Position numbers and translations under genes: made by a program. A stretch of DNA of 64,000 nucleotides. Source: Sabulibacter ruber (GTDB lineage: Bacteria > Bacteroidota > Bacteroidia > Cytophagales > Hymenobacteraceae). Below the pieces are notes generated by a model that was given only the letters and a program-made list of their open reading frames with translations, searched no databases and was not told where the DNA came from. Of this stretch, positions 9,586 through 18,136 are shown piece after piece. The stretch is taken from assembly GCF_017355955.1 (NCBI RefSeq), contig NZ_JAFFID010000007.1, positions 62,001 to 126,000 of the forward strand, in the 5' to 3' direction. The number at the start of each line of letters is the position of its first letter. Position 1 is the stretch's first letter.

Positions 9586-10710
9586 TTAGTTTCTGCCTCT
9601 GCGGCCACCACCTGAACTACCTCCGCTGCTGCTTCCACCGCCAGAAGAACGGCTTGGCTCATAGGAACGGCTAGGCTCGTATGAAGACCGGCTTGGAGCA
9701 GGTTCATAGGAACGGGTGCGGGTTTCAGAAGATCTGCTAGGGGCAGGAGTGTAATCAATGGACCGGGATCTTCTGGTTGGCTGAGTGCTCTCAGAACGGC
9801 CGGTGCTGGTGGAGTTTCTGCTTTGGTCAGGAACGCTGATTCCCTCGGTAGACTGGCTGCCCGGCTGAGGATACGCAATCTGTCTGCGACGACGCGGTTG
9901 CTCGGTTCCGTCTGTGGTTGTCTGCGCCTGGCTGGCGGCGGCTCTGGAAGAACGGGTTCTGCCTTCTGTACCGCCTACCACTGCATTGGCAGATCTGCTG
10001 GAAGCAGGAGCGGCAACGCTGGCACGTCCGTCACGGGAGATATTTGGATTACGACCCGCCGTGTTAGAGCTTCTGTCATCACGACGACCATAGGCCACCC
10101 GGTTGGCAATCACACGACCACCGCCACCGTAGTAGTTGTCATAGTAGCCGTAACGGTACGGGTTGTAGTAAGGATTGTAGCCATAGCCGTAACCGTAGCC
10201 CCATGGGTTATAGTAACGCCCAAAGCCAAGACCGATACCAATAGACAAACCTGGTCTGGGCCAGAACGGATCATACATAGCCAGGCTAGCCATGCTAGGG
10301 CCGTAGAACGGATCATACCAAGGGTCTAACCATGGGTCCATCATCACGGCTCTTGAGTAGTAGCGGCCCGGAGAGTAAAAAGGCGAGGCATACGCGTAGA
10401 ACGGATTCCCGAACGGTGCGTCATAGTAAGAATACTGGTACGGCGTGTTGTTCCGGCGGGTGTTTTGCGCGTAGGTCTCAGGATCGCTCACGCGCTCAGA
10501 AATGTCGCGGGAGGCATCATCGCCAGCATCGGGGGAGGCAACGTCTTCGGTGGTCTGCTCCTCCACCGGATCTACGTAGGTGACTTTGTCTGAGGAAGAG
10601 AAGTACACATCGTCTGTCTCGCTGGTCTGCAAGTTAGAAGATGTGCTACACCCTGCAGCCAGGAAACCCAGCAGCGGCAGTATAAGCAGCTTATTGGTAA
10701 TATATTTCAT
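9586..10710 (-). CDS. Tyr/Gly-rich low-complexity lipoprotein
   Basis: A 374-residue protein with a lipoprotein signal (LLGFLAAGC, Cys at residue 21). After an acidic stretch it has a Tyr/Pro/Gly/Trp-rich middle (PWLDPWYDPFYGP, then WGYGYGYGYNPYYNPYRYGYY), followed by a basic Ser/Arg-rich tail with repeated SYEP-SRSS units and a terminal GGGSSSGGSSGGGRRGRN. I recognise no enzyme domain. Such composition fits a surface-exposed, disordered or matrix-like lipoprotein, but function is unknown. It is the first gene of a probable two-gene operon with the OMPP1/FadL-like porin. The start at 10710 gives a complete signal peptide. Confidence 0.75.
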   Translation of the reverse strand: MKYITNKLLILPLLGFLAAGCSTSSNLQTSETDDVYFSSSDKVTYVDPVEEQTTEDVASPDAGDDASRDISERVSDPETYAQNTRRNNTPYQYSYYDAPFGNPFYAYASPFYSPGRYYSRAVMMDPWLDPWYDPFYGPSMASLAMYDPFWPRPGLSIGIGLGFGRYYNPWGYGYGYGYNPYYNPYRYGYYDNYYGGGGRVIANRVAYGRRDDRSSNTAGRNPNISRDGRASVAAPASSRSANAVVGGTEGRTRSSRAAASQAQTTTDGTEQPRRRRQIAYPQPGSQSTEGISVPDQSRNSTSTGRSESTQPTRRSRSIDYTPAPSRSSETRTRSYEPAPSRSSYEPSRSYEPSRSSGGGSSSGGSSGGGRRGRN

Positions 10711-10913
10711 GGGAGTATAGTAGTTGGTTATGGATGCTAGATCAATTCACGAAACCCAATAACACGAGTATCCGGTTCGCCAACGTTTCTATTCAGATAT
10801 ATTAACGTATTTTTGAGCCGAAAAGGTATGGAATCGCTCAAGAAAATAAGCAAAATCTATGCCGTTTTATTCAAGTTTCGCTATATATTTCTTCTTTATC
10901 AAAGATACAAAAA

Positions 10914-12392
10914 ATGAGCAAAGGGTTGCCTAAACGAAGTGAGGATTATTCTCTCTGGTATAATGAGTTAGTGAAGCGGGCCGGTCTGGCCGAAAACTCG
11001 GCCGTGCGCGGGTGTATGGTGATCAAGCCTTACGGGTACGCTATTTGGGAAAAGATGCAGCGCATATTGGATGATATGTTCAAAGCAACAGGACATTCCA
11101 ACGCGTATTTCCCCCTATTTGTGCCCAAGAGTTTGTTTGAGGCCGAAGAGCAGAACGCCGAGGGTTTTGCCAAGGAATGTGCCGTGGTTACCCACTACCG
11201 CCTGCAAACCGATCCAGACAAGAAAGGCAAACTGCGCGTTGACCCTAATGCCCGCCTGGAAGAAGAACTGATTGTACGCCCTACGTCTGAGGCGATCATC
11301 TGGAATACGTACAAAAACTGGATACAGAGCTACCGCGATCTGCCGTTGCTCATTAACCAGTGGGCTAACGTAGTGCGCTGGGAAATGCGTACCCGCCTGT
11401 TCCTGCGTACTGCGGAATTTTTGTGGCAGGAAGGCCACACCGCGCACGCCACCGAGAAAGAAGCCATTGCCGAGACCGAGCAAATGCTGCACGTCTACGC
11501 CGACTTTGCCGAGAACTTCCTGGCCCTGCCGGTAGTACGCGGTAAAAAAACGCCCAATGAACGTTTTGCCGGGGCCATTGAGACCTACTGTATTGAAGGC
11601 CTGATGCAAGACGGAAAAGCGCTGCAGGCTGGTACCTCGCACTTCCTGGGCCAGAACTTCGCGCAGGCGTTTGACGTGAAATTCGCCACCAAAGAAGGCG
11701 GACTGGAGCACGTGTGGGGAACCTCCTGGGGCGTGAGTACCCGCCTGATGGGAGCCCTGGTTATGGCCCACTCCGATGATGAAGGTCTGGTGCTGCCTCC
11801 AAAACTGGCCCCAATCCAGGTAGTGATTGTGCCTATCTACAAAGGCGAGGAGCAGCTGGCGCAGATCTCTGAGAAGGTTCTGGCCCTGAAAAAGCAACTG
11901 GAAGCCAAAGGCATTTCCGTGAAATACGATGACCGCGACACCGAGCGCCCAGGTTTTAAATTTGCCGAGTGGGAGCTGAAAGGCGTGCCGGTGCGCATCG
12001 CCATCGGTGGTCGGGACCTGGAGAACGGCACCGCCGAGGTAGCCCGCCGCGACACCAAAGAGAAAAGCTCTCAGCAGTTTGATGACCTGGTGAATTACGT
12101 GCCTGCCTTGCTGGACGAAATCCAGGAAAACATCTTCCAGAAAGCCCTGGCCTTCCGCGAAGCGAACACCACCAAAGTGGATTCTTACGAGGAGTTCAAG
12201 CGCGTATTGGACGAGAAACCGGGCTTTGTCCTGGCCCACTGGGACGGCACGCCCGAGACCGAAGAACGCATCAAAGAAGAAACCAAAGCTACCATCCGCT
12301 GTATTGCGCTAGATTCACCGGAGGAAGACGGCGTAGATATGGTGACCGGCCAACCTTCCAAGCGCCGCGTGTACTTCGCCAGAGCGTACTAA
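10914..12392 (+). CDS. proS: Prolyl-tRNA synthetase (archaeal/eukaryote-like short type)
   Basis: This 492-residue class II synthetase charges tRNA-Pro. It is the short type without the editing insertion found in E. coli ProS. Visible are motif 1 (RGCMVIKPYGYAIWEKMQ), motif 2 (RWEMRTRLFLRTAEFLWQEG), motif 3 around GTSWGVSTRLMGALVMAHSD, the anticodon-binding domain from about residue 300 (APIQVVIVPIYKGEE), and a C-terminal extension ending in Tyr (VYFARAY), characteristic of this type. The gene is monocistronic: a 203-bp AT-rich gap lies upstream and a terminator follows. Confidence 0.95.
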   Translation: MSKGLPKRSEDYSLWYNELVKRAGLAENSAVRGCMVIKPYGYAIWEKMQRILDDMFKATGHSNAYFPLFVPKSLFEAEEQNAEGFAKECAVVTHYRLQTDPDKKGKLRVDPNARLEEELIVRPTSEAIIWNTYKNWIQSYRDLPLLINQWANVVRWEMRTRLFLRTAEFLWQEGHTAHATEKEAIAETEQMLHVYADFAENFLALPVVRGKKTPNERFAGAIETYCIEGLMQDGKALQAGTSHFLGQNFAQAFDVKFATKEGGLEHVWGTSWGVSTRLMGALVMAHSDDEGLVLPPKLAPIQVVIVPIYKGEEQLAQISEKVLALKKQLEAKGISVKYDDRDTERPGFKFAEWELKGVPVRIAIGGRDLENGTAEVARRDTKEKSSQQFDDLVNYVPALLDEIQENIFQKALAFREANTTKVDSYEEFKRVLDEKPGFVLAHWDGTPETEERIKEETKATIRCIALDSPEEDGVDMVTGQPSKRRVYFARAY

Positions 12393-12449
12393 TTGGATGA
12401 TTTTGGAGCGAGGAGATGTGCAAATGTCTCTTCTCTTTCTGTGAATAAA

Positions 12450-12475
12450 ACGGGAGCCGCGTAAGTGGCTCCCGT
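12450..12475 (+). terminator. Rho-independent terminator after proS
   Basis: A 9-bp stem (ACGGGAGCC with GGCTCCCGT) and 8-nt loop, followed by TTCTGTTT, 57 nt after the proS stop. Confidence 0.75.
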
Positions 12476-12515
12476 TTCTGTTTAGGGCTTAGTTTCTGGA
12501 AATTAGATCAAAAAT

Positions 12516-12678
12516 GTAGCGTCGTTACATCGTAACGACGTGGTTCTATGAAACAGGAATCCCTCTCTTCCATCAACCCTAAATCATTGCGTAGGCTAGT
12601 GTTGCAAGGTGATGAGCTGGACAGGTGAGCACCTGCGTTGCTGCGTGGAAACACGTCGTTACGGTGTAACGACGCTAC
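12516..12678. repeat. Inverted-repeat unit with self-palindromic arms (MITE-like)
   Basis: Two 27-nt arms (12516-12542 and 12652-12678) are complementary with one mismatch. Each arm also folds on itself, because CGTCGTTAC is followed by GTAACGACG. The 109-nt core has no credible ORF. It fills the gap between proS and the LOG-family gene. Nested palindromes like this resemble REP-type or miniature inverted-repeat elements. No target duplication is obvious. Confidence 0.65.
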
Positions 12679-12703
12679 CTATCCTTGCAAGGATATGTAG
12701 AGC

Positions 12704-12740
12704 CATTTTCAGGCTGTTTTCAGAAAAGAACCTTCAAAAC
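12704..12740. repeat. Dispersed hairpin repeat, degenerate copy
   Basis: CATTTTCAGGCTGTTTT, CAG, then AAAAGAACCTTCAAAAC follows the window-wide family pattern with weak pairing, upstream of the LOG-family gene. Confidence 0.45.
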
Positions 12741-12776
12741 ACAAGCCGAAGAACAAAGGCTGTTCCTGCACTTTCG

Positions 12777-12784
12777 TACTTTTG
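12777..12784 (+). promoter_or_regulatory. Candidate -7 promoter box for the LOG-family gene
   Basis: TACTTTTG fits TAnnTTTG exactly, 27 nt before the start codon. No convincing TTG box lies 17-23 nt upstream, so only the -7 part is supported. Confidence 0.4.
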
Positions 12785-12811
12785 TGCCTTAACCCATTTA
12801 CCCGATATACC

Positions 12812-13393
12812 ATGAAAAGCATCGCCATCTTTTGCGGGGCCAGCAGCGGCCATAATCCTGTTTACCGTGAAGCCGCCCAGGCCTTAGGAACCTTGTTCGC
12901 CCAGAAGGGCATCCGGCTGGTGTACGGCGGCGGCAAAGTGGGTCTGATGGGCGTCATTGCCGATGCGGTGCTGGCCGGTGGCGGTGAGGTGGTGGGCGTG
13001 ATTCCGCAGAGCCTGGTAGACATGGAAGTGGCGCACGCCGGACTAACCAAGTTACACGTGGTGCAGACCATGCACGAGCGGAAAGCTTTGATGGCCGCTG
13101 AGTCTGATGCGTTCGTGGCCATGCCCGGCGGTTTCGGGACGTTTGATGAGTTCTGCGAGATTGTGACCTGGAACCAACTCAAAATCATCCAGAAGCCAGC
13201 GGCCTTGTTCAACGTGAACGGCTACTTCAATCCGTTCCTGCAGATGCTGGACCAGGCCGTCACTGAAGGTTTCCTGAAAGCCGAGCAGCGCAACAACCTG
13301 ATCATCGCTGACGAAGGCCCTGCACTACTTGACCAAATCCTGAACCACTCCCCCGTAATCACCGAGAAGTGGGTAGACTTCAAGCGCATCTAA
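12812..13393 (+). CDS. LOG-family nucleotide 5'-monophosphate phosphoribohydrolase (TIGR00730)
   Basis: A 193-residue Rossmann-fold protein. The N-terminus KSIAIFCGASSG and the paired motifs AERK-like (MHERKALMA) and PGGFGTFDE match the LOG (Lonely guy) family, whose members cleave the N-glycosidic bond of cytokinin or purine riboside monophosphates. In bacteria the physiological substrate is usually AMP-like and often unclear. I start at ATG 12812, directly before the conserved core; an upstream in-frame codon at 12782 would overlap the promoter box. Monocistronic, convergent with hemH. Confidence 0.88.
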   Translation: MKSIAIFCGASSGHNPVYREAAQALGTLFAQKGIRLVYGGGKVGLMGVIADAVLAGGGEVVGVIPQSLVDMEVAHAGLTKLHVVQTMHERKALMAAESDAFVAMPGGFGTFDEFCEIVTWNQLKIIQKPAALFNVNGYFNPFLQMLDQAVTEGFLKAEQRNNLIIADEGPALLDQILNHSPVITEKWVDFKRI

Positions 13394-13477
13394 AAGCAGG
13401 ATTTTCTGGATTAAAATAATTTTCAGAATTAAGCCGGTGAAGGGCCTTTGGCTAGAAGCAGAAGTCTCGTGCCAGCT

Positions 13478-13538
13478 AAAATAAGAAGGCGTTTTGGGAT
13501 GTTTATGTAAAAACAGTCCCAAAACGCCTTCTTATTTT
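13478..13538. terminator. Bidirectional terminator between LOG-family gene and hemH
   Basis: The arms 13478-13499 and 13517-13538 (AAAATAAGAAGGCGTTTTGGGA and complement) pair over 22 bp and end in a T-run on each strand. The inner part (GTTTTGGGATGTTT, loop, AAAACAGTCCCAAAAC) has the form of the dispersed hairpin family, suggesting a repeat copy has been built into this terminator. Confidence 0.85.
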
Positions 13539-13604
13539 TTTACCCAGCTAATTCAATCCAGAAAATCAAATTAATCCAGAAAATCCTGCTCAGAGAATCC
13601 TGCT

Positions 13605-14633
13605 CTAGGCTTCCTCTATCATCTGCGTAACGGCATTGATCCAGCTCGGGTGCGTGTTCAGGCTCTCTACCAGTTGCCAGTGCTCGCCACCGGCGGCCTC
13701 AAACTCTTCCTTGAACTCTTTGCCCACTTCAATGGTGGTTTCTAGGCAATCGGCCACAAAGGCTGGGCTGAAGGCCAATACGCTTTTCACACCGGCGGCT
13801 GCCAGGTCTTTCAGGATATAATCGGTGTAAGGTTGCAGCCAAGGATCTTTTCCTAAACGAGATTGGAAAGAAACTGTGTACTTGTCCTCGGGGATGTTCA
13901 GGGCTTTGGCCAATTGGCGCGAGGTCTCAAAACACTGAGCCCGGTAGCAGTAGCGGTTACGGCTGTGGTACGTGTTGCAGCAAACGCCCAGTTGGCAGTA
14001 GCCTTTGGTGCTGGCCTTCAGAATCTGACGCTCCGGCAAACCATGGTAGCTGAACACGAAATGGTCATAGTCGCGCTTGGCCATGTGGGCGCGGGCGATC
14101 TCGGCAAAAGTGCCTATAAAGCCGGGGTGATTGCAGAACGTACTGATGAACTTAATATCTGGAATCACTTCCCACTTGCTGACAATCTCCATTACCTTCT
14201 CCTGCACAGAGCCGGTACTGGCCGAGGCATACTGCGGGAACAGCGGCAATACCACAATGCGGTCCACTACTTTTTCCTGCAGCTCTCTCAGGGCATTCTC
14301 AATGCTGGGGCTCTGGTAGCGCATGCCAAACGCCACGTGGTAGTCTTTGCCCAGTTTCTCCTGCACCAGCCGCTGTAGATCCAAGCCGTGGAAGAGCAGG
14401 GGAGAACCGCGCTCGGTCCAGAGCTGAGCGTATACTTTCGCTGATTTAGGCGCTCTGAAAGGGGCAATGACCCCGTTCACCAACATATATCTGGAAGGGG
14501 CCGCAATGTCCAGCACCCGTTTGTCTAATAAAAATTCGCGCAGGTATTTGCGCACGTGCGGCACGCTGGGAGAGTCCGGCGTGCCGAGGTTCACTAATAA
14601 TACTCCTGTTTTGCCAGTGGCACCACTTTTCAT
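13605..14633 (-). CDS. hemH: Ferrochelatase
   Basis: This 342-residue enzyme inserts Fe2+ into protoporphyrin IX, the last step of heme synthesis. Visible signatures are GVLLVNLGTPDSP at the N-terminus, the active-site FSYHGLPERQ with its catalytic His, and the C-terminal FSPAFVADCLETT with the conserved Glu. A Cys-rich run (KGYCQLGVCCNTYHSRNRYC) sits in the middle and may contribute metal or cluster binding; this is inference. A TATCTTTG box lies just upstream on the minus strand. Monocistronic. Confidence 0.95.
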   Translation of the reverse strand: MKSGATGKTGVLLVNLGTPDSPSVPHVRKYLREFLLDKRVLDIAAPSRYMLVNGVIAPFRAPKSAKVYAQLWTERGSPLLFHGLDLQRLVQEKLGKDYHVAFGMRYQSPSIENALRELQEKVVDRIVVLPLFPQYASASTGSVQEKVMEIVSKWEVIPDIKFISTFCNHPGFIGTFAEIARAHMAKRDYDHFVFSYHGLPERQILKASTKGYCQLGVCCNTYHSRNRYCYRAQCFETSRQLAKALNIPEDKYTVSFQSRLGKDPWLQPYTDYILKDLAAAGVKSVLAFSPAFVADCLETTIEVGKEFKEEFEAAGGEHWQLVESLNTHPSWINAVTQMIEEA

Positions 14634-14651
14634 ACGCTTTCTATTGAATTA

Positions 14652-14659
14652 CAAAGATA
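14652..14659 (-). promoter_or_regulatory. Candidate -7 promoter box of hemH
   Basis: On the minus strand this reads TATCTTTG, an exact match to TAnnTTTG, 18 nt before the hemH start. The nearest TTG upstream is 27 nt away, longer than usual. Confidence 0.45.
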
Positions 14660-14750
14660 CAGATTTGCGAAGCAGTTGGCACGGGCCAAATAAATGATAT
14701 CCATCATTTTCCTATAGATAATAACAATGAGGTATAGAGAAGGCTGCTTC

Positions 14751-14787
14751 CGTTTCAAGCCTGCTTTCACCAAAACAGACTTAAACC
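14751..14787. repeat. Dispersed hairpin repeat, degenerate copy
   Basis: CGTTTCAAGCCTGCTTT, CACC, then AAAACAGACTTAAACC follows the family pattern. It lies in the 612-bp gap between hemH and era, outside the nested palindrome. Confidence 0.45.
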
Positions 14788-14885
14788 TACTAAGTGCGAA
14801 TTGGGGGCAAATGTTTCAAGTTCTTGGTTACTCGTCTTAAAATTGAACCGCAAGTACCTGTTGGCAAGCCCTCTGCTCATGTCCC

Positions 14886-15093
14886 TCCGCTGGCGCGAGT
14901 CTCCGGCTCGTGTCCGAACGCATTCCAAACCACTCCATTGTCATCCTGAAAGGATTTTGTGCGCAAACGGTAGTGGTGGTTCTCTAATACTTTACTAGTT
15001 CGCCTACAAGATCTTTCCAAGATGACAAGAGTGTTTGGACCGAATATCCTCTGCAATGCGTGCGGACACGAGCGGGAGACTCACGCCGGCGGA
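14886..15093. repeat. Nested palindrome containing a short, gene-less copy of the GIY-YIG element ends
   Basis: The inner arms 14939-14968 (TGTCATCCTGAAAGGATTTT...) and 14998-15027 are the same end type as the two GIY-YIG elements at 29 and 31 kb, with only 29 nt between them. On the minus strand the inner ends read GCGAACTAG on one side and TACCGTTTGCG on the other, matching inner ends of other copies. Outer arms of 39 nt (14886-14924 and 15055-15093; GAGTCTCC-GCTCGTGTCCG core) pair at 35 of 39 positions. The hemH-era gap holds nothing else except a hairpin-repeat copy and the era promoter. Confidence 0.7.
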
Positions 15094-15209
15094 ACCATTG
15101 ATGTCTTTCTGAGATGTTTCCCAAAAATCAGCCCTAAAACGTAAGGCGGTTTGCTTCGTAACTAAAGGACAGACTTTTAGCTCCTGGGGGAGAACTCATT
15201 AAAAAGCCG

Positions 15210-15217
15210 TACCTTTG
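15210..15217 (+). promoter_or_regulatory. Candidate -7 promoter box of era
   Basis: TACCTTTG fits TAnnTTTG exactly, 28 nt before the era start. No clear TTG box is seen upstream. Confidence 0.45.
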
Positions 15218-15245
15218 CAAACTATTTACAAAAACAGGAAGAAAA

Positions 15246-16136
15246 ATGGCAGAGAAGCCGCACAAAGCAGGGTTTGTCAGCATCATCGGGAAGCCTAACG
15301 TAGGCAAGTCCACGTTGATGAACGTGATGGTGGGCGAGAAACTCTCCATTATCACCTCCAAAGCGCAGACCACCCGTCACCGCATCATGGGCATCCTGAA
15401 CGGCGACGATTTCCAGATTGTCTACTCAGATACGCCCGGCATCATTCAGCCCCAGTACGAGCTGCATGAGTCCATGATGCGCTTTGTGCATTCCTCGTTG
15501 GAAGATGCCGACGTGATTTTGTTCGTGACCGATATTTACGAGAAGCACGACGAGAGCGAAGTGGTAGAGCGGCTGCGCAAAGCCAAAGCCCCCATTCTGC
15601 TGCTCATCAACAAGATTGACCAGGCCACCCAGGAAGACGTGGAAGCCAAAGTAGCCTACTGGAGAGAGCAGCTGCCTGCGCAGGAATACCTGCCCATCTC
15701 GGCGCTGCACAACCAGGGCATCCCGGGCGTGTTCCAGAAAATCCTGGACCTGATGCCTGAGCACCCGGCGTATTATCCCAAAGATGAACTAACCGATAAG
15801 CCAGAGCGTTTCTTTGCGGCCGAGATGATCCGGGAGAAAATCTTCCTCAACTACAAAAAAGAGATTCCTTACAGCTGCGAGGTAGTGATTGAGGAATTCA
15901 AGGAAGACGACCAGATCATCAGGATGCGTGCCGAGATCAGCGTGGAGCGCAAAAGCCAGAAGGGCATCGTGATCGGTAACAAAGGCGAGGCCCTGAAGAA
16001 GGTAGGCACCCAGGCCCGCATTGACCTGGAGGAGTTCTTCCAGAAGAAAGTGTTCCTGGACCTTTACGTGCGCGTGAACGAAAACTGGCGCGCCGACAAA
16101 CGCCTGTTGGACCGCTTCGGCTATAACAGCATTTAG
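15246..16136 (+). CDS. era: GTPase Era
   Basis: A 296-residue GTPase that binds 16S rRNA and assists 30S subunit assembly. The G domain shows G1 (GKPNVGKSTLMN), DTPGI (G3) and NKID (G4). The C-terminal KH domain is visible from about residue 200, with GIVIGNKGEALKKVGTQAR and the ending ENWRADKRLLDRFGY. It is followed after 173 bp by the related GTPase der; both act in ribosome assembly, so grouping is functional. Confidence 0.96.
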   Translation: MAEKPHKAGFVSIIGKPNVGKSTLMNVMVGEKLSIITSKAQTTRHRIMGILNGDDFQIVYSDTPGIIQPQYELHESMMRFVHSSLEDADVILFVTDIYEKHDESEVVERLRKAKAPILLLINKIDQATQEDVEAKVAYWREQLPAQEYLPISALHNQGIPGVFQKILDLMPEHPAYYPKDELTDKPERFFAAEMIREKIFLNYKKEIPYSCEVVIEEFKEDDQIIRMRAEISVERKSQKGIVIGNKGEALKKVGTQARIDLEEFFQKKVFLDLYVRVNENWRADKRLLDRFGYNSI

Positions 16137-16206
16137 TATCAAGATACACGTAGCACGTAGCATGACAAAAATTAAGTCCTGATACTTGCTACTAAATACG
16201 TGATAC
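16136..16206. repeat. Imperfect inverted repeat built on GTATC/GATAC words
   Basis: Starts at the last base of the era stop. GTATCAAGATACACGTAGC at one end and GCTACTAAATACGTGATAC at the other form an imperfect inverted repeat. The 11-mer ATACGTGATAC recurs at 31279-31289 upstream of fadE. Weak structure; possibly decayed repeat sequence. Confidence 0.35.
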
Positions 16207-16255
16207 CAACAGTACCCTACGCGGCGCCAAGGAGGCGATACCGCAGGTTTAACCC

Positions 16256-16295
16256 GCGTTTTGGGAGCGATTCCCTAAAAGGAGCCTCAAAACGC
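16256..16295. repeat. Dispersed hairpin repeat copy upstream of der
   Basis: GCGTTTTG at one end pairs with CAAAACGC at the other, with AGC/GCT-type pairs inside. It ends 14 nt before the der start codon, so it would lie in the der leader RNA. Confidence 0.5.
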
Positions 16296-16309
16296 ACATT
16301 CAATTAGAT

Positions 16310-17623
16310 ATGGCACAAAATACCATCGCCATTGTAGGACGCCCCAACGTGGGCAAATCAACCCTGTTCAACCGTTTAGTAGGCGAGCGCAAAGCCATCA
16401 TGGACAACGTGAGTGGCGTTACCCGCGACCGCCATTATGGCCACGGCGAGTGGACAGGCAAATATTTTACTGTGATTGACACCGGCGGATACGTGCACGG
16501 GTCAGATGACATTTTTGAAGAAGAAATCCGGAAGCAGGTAGAACTGGCTATCAAAGAGGCCGATGTGATCCTGTTCATGGTAGACGTAGAGACGGGCCTC
16601 ACCGGCTTGGATGAGGAGTTCGCCAACGTGCTGCGCCGTACCGATAAGCCCGTGTACATAGTAGCCAACAAAGCCGATACGCATTCGCGGGGGCATTTGT
16701 CTGGTGAGTTCTATGCCTTAGGTTTTGAGAACGAGATCTTCCCTATTTCCAGCCAGAACGGCTCGGGTACCGGTGAATTGCTGGATGCCGTAGTGGCGCA
16801 CTTCCCCGAGGAAGGGGTGGAGAACCCAGAAGCCGGTATTCCGCGCATTGCCGTAGTGGGTAGACCAAACGTAGGGAAATCATCGTTCGTGAACCTGCTT
16901 TTGGGCGAAGACCGCAACATCGTGACCGATATTGCCGGTACCACCCGTGACTCCATCCACTCGCACTACAACGCGTACGGCAAGGAGTTCATCATTGTAG
17001 ACACCGCCGGATTGCGGAAGAAAAGCAAAGTGCACGAAGACATTGAGTTCTACTCGGTGTTGCGTTCTATCCGGGCGCTGGAAGAAAGCGACGTAGTGAT
17101 TGTGATGCTGGATGCCACCCGCGGTCTGGAGGCCCAGGACATGAACATCATTGGCTTAGCAGATAAGAACCGCAAAGGCCTGGTGATTCTGGTGAACAAG
17201 TGGGATCTGGTAGAGAAGGAAACTAACACCATGCGTGACATGGAAAACCAGATACGGGAACGTATTGCGCCCATCTCGTACCCGCCTATCATCTTTATCT
17301 CGGTGCTGAACAAGCAGCGGGTGCACAAGGCCATTGAAACCGCCATTCAGGTGCATGAGAACCGCAGCATGAAGATCCCAACCTCCAGGCTGAATGACAC
17401 CATGCTGAAGGAGATTGAGCGGTATCCGCCGCCATCTATCAAGGGCAAATTTGTAAAAATCAAATACGTAACGCAGTTGCCCACGCACACGCCTACATTT
17501 GCGTTTTTCTGCAATTTGCCGCAATACATCAAAGAATCATACACCCGCTACCTGGAGAACCGCTTGCGGGAGAACTTTGGATTTGAGGGTGTGCCCATTA
17601 ATTTAGTATTCAGAAAGAAGTAG
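16310..17623 (+). CDS. der: Ribosome-associated double GTPase Der (EngA)
   Basis: A 437-residue protein with two tandem G domains, needed for 50S subunit maturation. The first domain has GRPNVGKSTLFN near residue 9, DTGGY and NKAD. The second has GRPNVGKSSFVN near residue 184, DTAGLRKKSK and NKWDLVEKE. A C-terminal KH-like domain follows (PPSIKGKFVKIKYVTQ, ending EGVPINLVFRKK). Length and order match the family exactly. Confidence 0.96.
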   Translation: MAQNTIAIVGRPNVGKSTLFNRLVGERKAIMDNVSGVTRDRHYGHGEWTGKYFTVIDTGGYVHGSDDIFEEEIRKQVELAIKEADVILFMVDVETGLTGLDEEFANVLRRTDKPVYIVANKADTHSRGHLSGEFYALGFENEIFPISSQNGSGTGELLDAVVAHFPEEGVENPEAGIPRIAVVGRPNVGKSSFVNLLLGEDRNIVTDIAGTTRDSIHSHYNAYGKEFIIVDTAGLRKKSKVHEDIEFYSVLRSIRALEESDVVIVMLDATRGLEAQDMNIIGLADKNRKGLVILVNKWDLVEKETNTMRDMENQIRERIAPISYPPIIFISVLNKQRVHKAIETAIQVHENRSMKIPTSRLNDTMLKEIERYPPPSIKGKFVKIKYVTQLPTHTPTFAFFCNLPQYIKESYTRYLENRLRENFGFEGVPINLVFRKK

Positions 17624-17690
17624 GCAGTTTTACTGCTTACTTCTTTTACCGCGACTTTTTATCTTACCAAACCCTTAATTATTAACGTTT

Positions 17691-17891
17691 ATGAGGACTG
17701 TTTTATCTTTTGTAGCAGTGGCAGGTTTGCTGGCTTTTTCTGCATGTGACTCAAAGGAAACCCAGGAAACCGCTTCCCCCGCTACGCTAGAAGATGCCAC
17801 CAATGCCACAGATATAGCCGAAACCACCGCAGCCCCCATAGACACCGCCGGAGTTTTGTCTGATTCTGTTTCTACAGATTCTATCCAGTAA
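17691..17891 (+). CDS. Small predicted lipoprotein (first of three related)
   Basis: A 66-residue protein with a lipobox (LLAFSAC, Cys near residue 19) followed by a Thr/Ala/Asp-rich, probably disordered tail (ETTAAPIDTAG). The signal and the CDSKE start of the mature part resemble the next two small lipoproteins at 18137 and 18442, suggesting duplication. A hairpin terminator follows, so it is transcribed apart from the other two. No domain recognised; function unknown. Confidence 0.65.
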   Translation: MRTVLSFVAVAGLLAFSACDSKETQETASPATLEDATNATDIAETTAAPIDTAGVLSDSVSTDSIQ

Positions 17892-17921
17892 CCGTAAGAA
17901 CCGGTCACCCAAATTGCTGAA

Positions 17922-17967
17922 AAGGCGCGGGTTGGTCTTGAGAATGTTCAAGAACAACCCGCGCCTT
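17922..17967 (+). terminator. Terminator after first small lipoprotein gene
   Basis: A 13-bp GC-rich stem (AAGGCGCGGGTTG and complement) with a second inner TCTTGA/TCAAGA stem. Little T-run follows, so efficiency is uncertain. Confidence 0.6.
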
Positions 17968-18136
17968 GTGCGTTTAAAAGAATGTGATTGGATTGTTTTT
18001 ATATCTTGAGCCTAAAATATATCCAATCTTCCATACACTCGTACAAAAAGCCAAAGACAATACTTCTCCTCTCACCTGCAGGCGTTTGGGGAAGTTGAAC
18101 TGAATAGAGCATTACCCGATCATACAAAATAAAACT

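Noticed and set aside
11115..12239. Long minus-strand ORF (374 codons) across proS
   Set aside because: Antisense shadow of a highly conserved gene in GC-rich codons; no signal, domain or conserved start.
12609..12815. 68-codon ORF before the LOG-family gene
   Set aside because: Runs through an inverted-repeat arm and a hairpin-repeat copy, and overlaps the LOG-family start.
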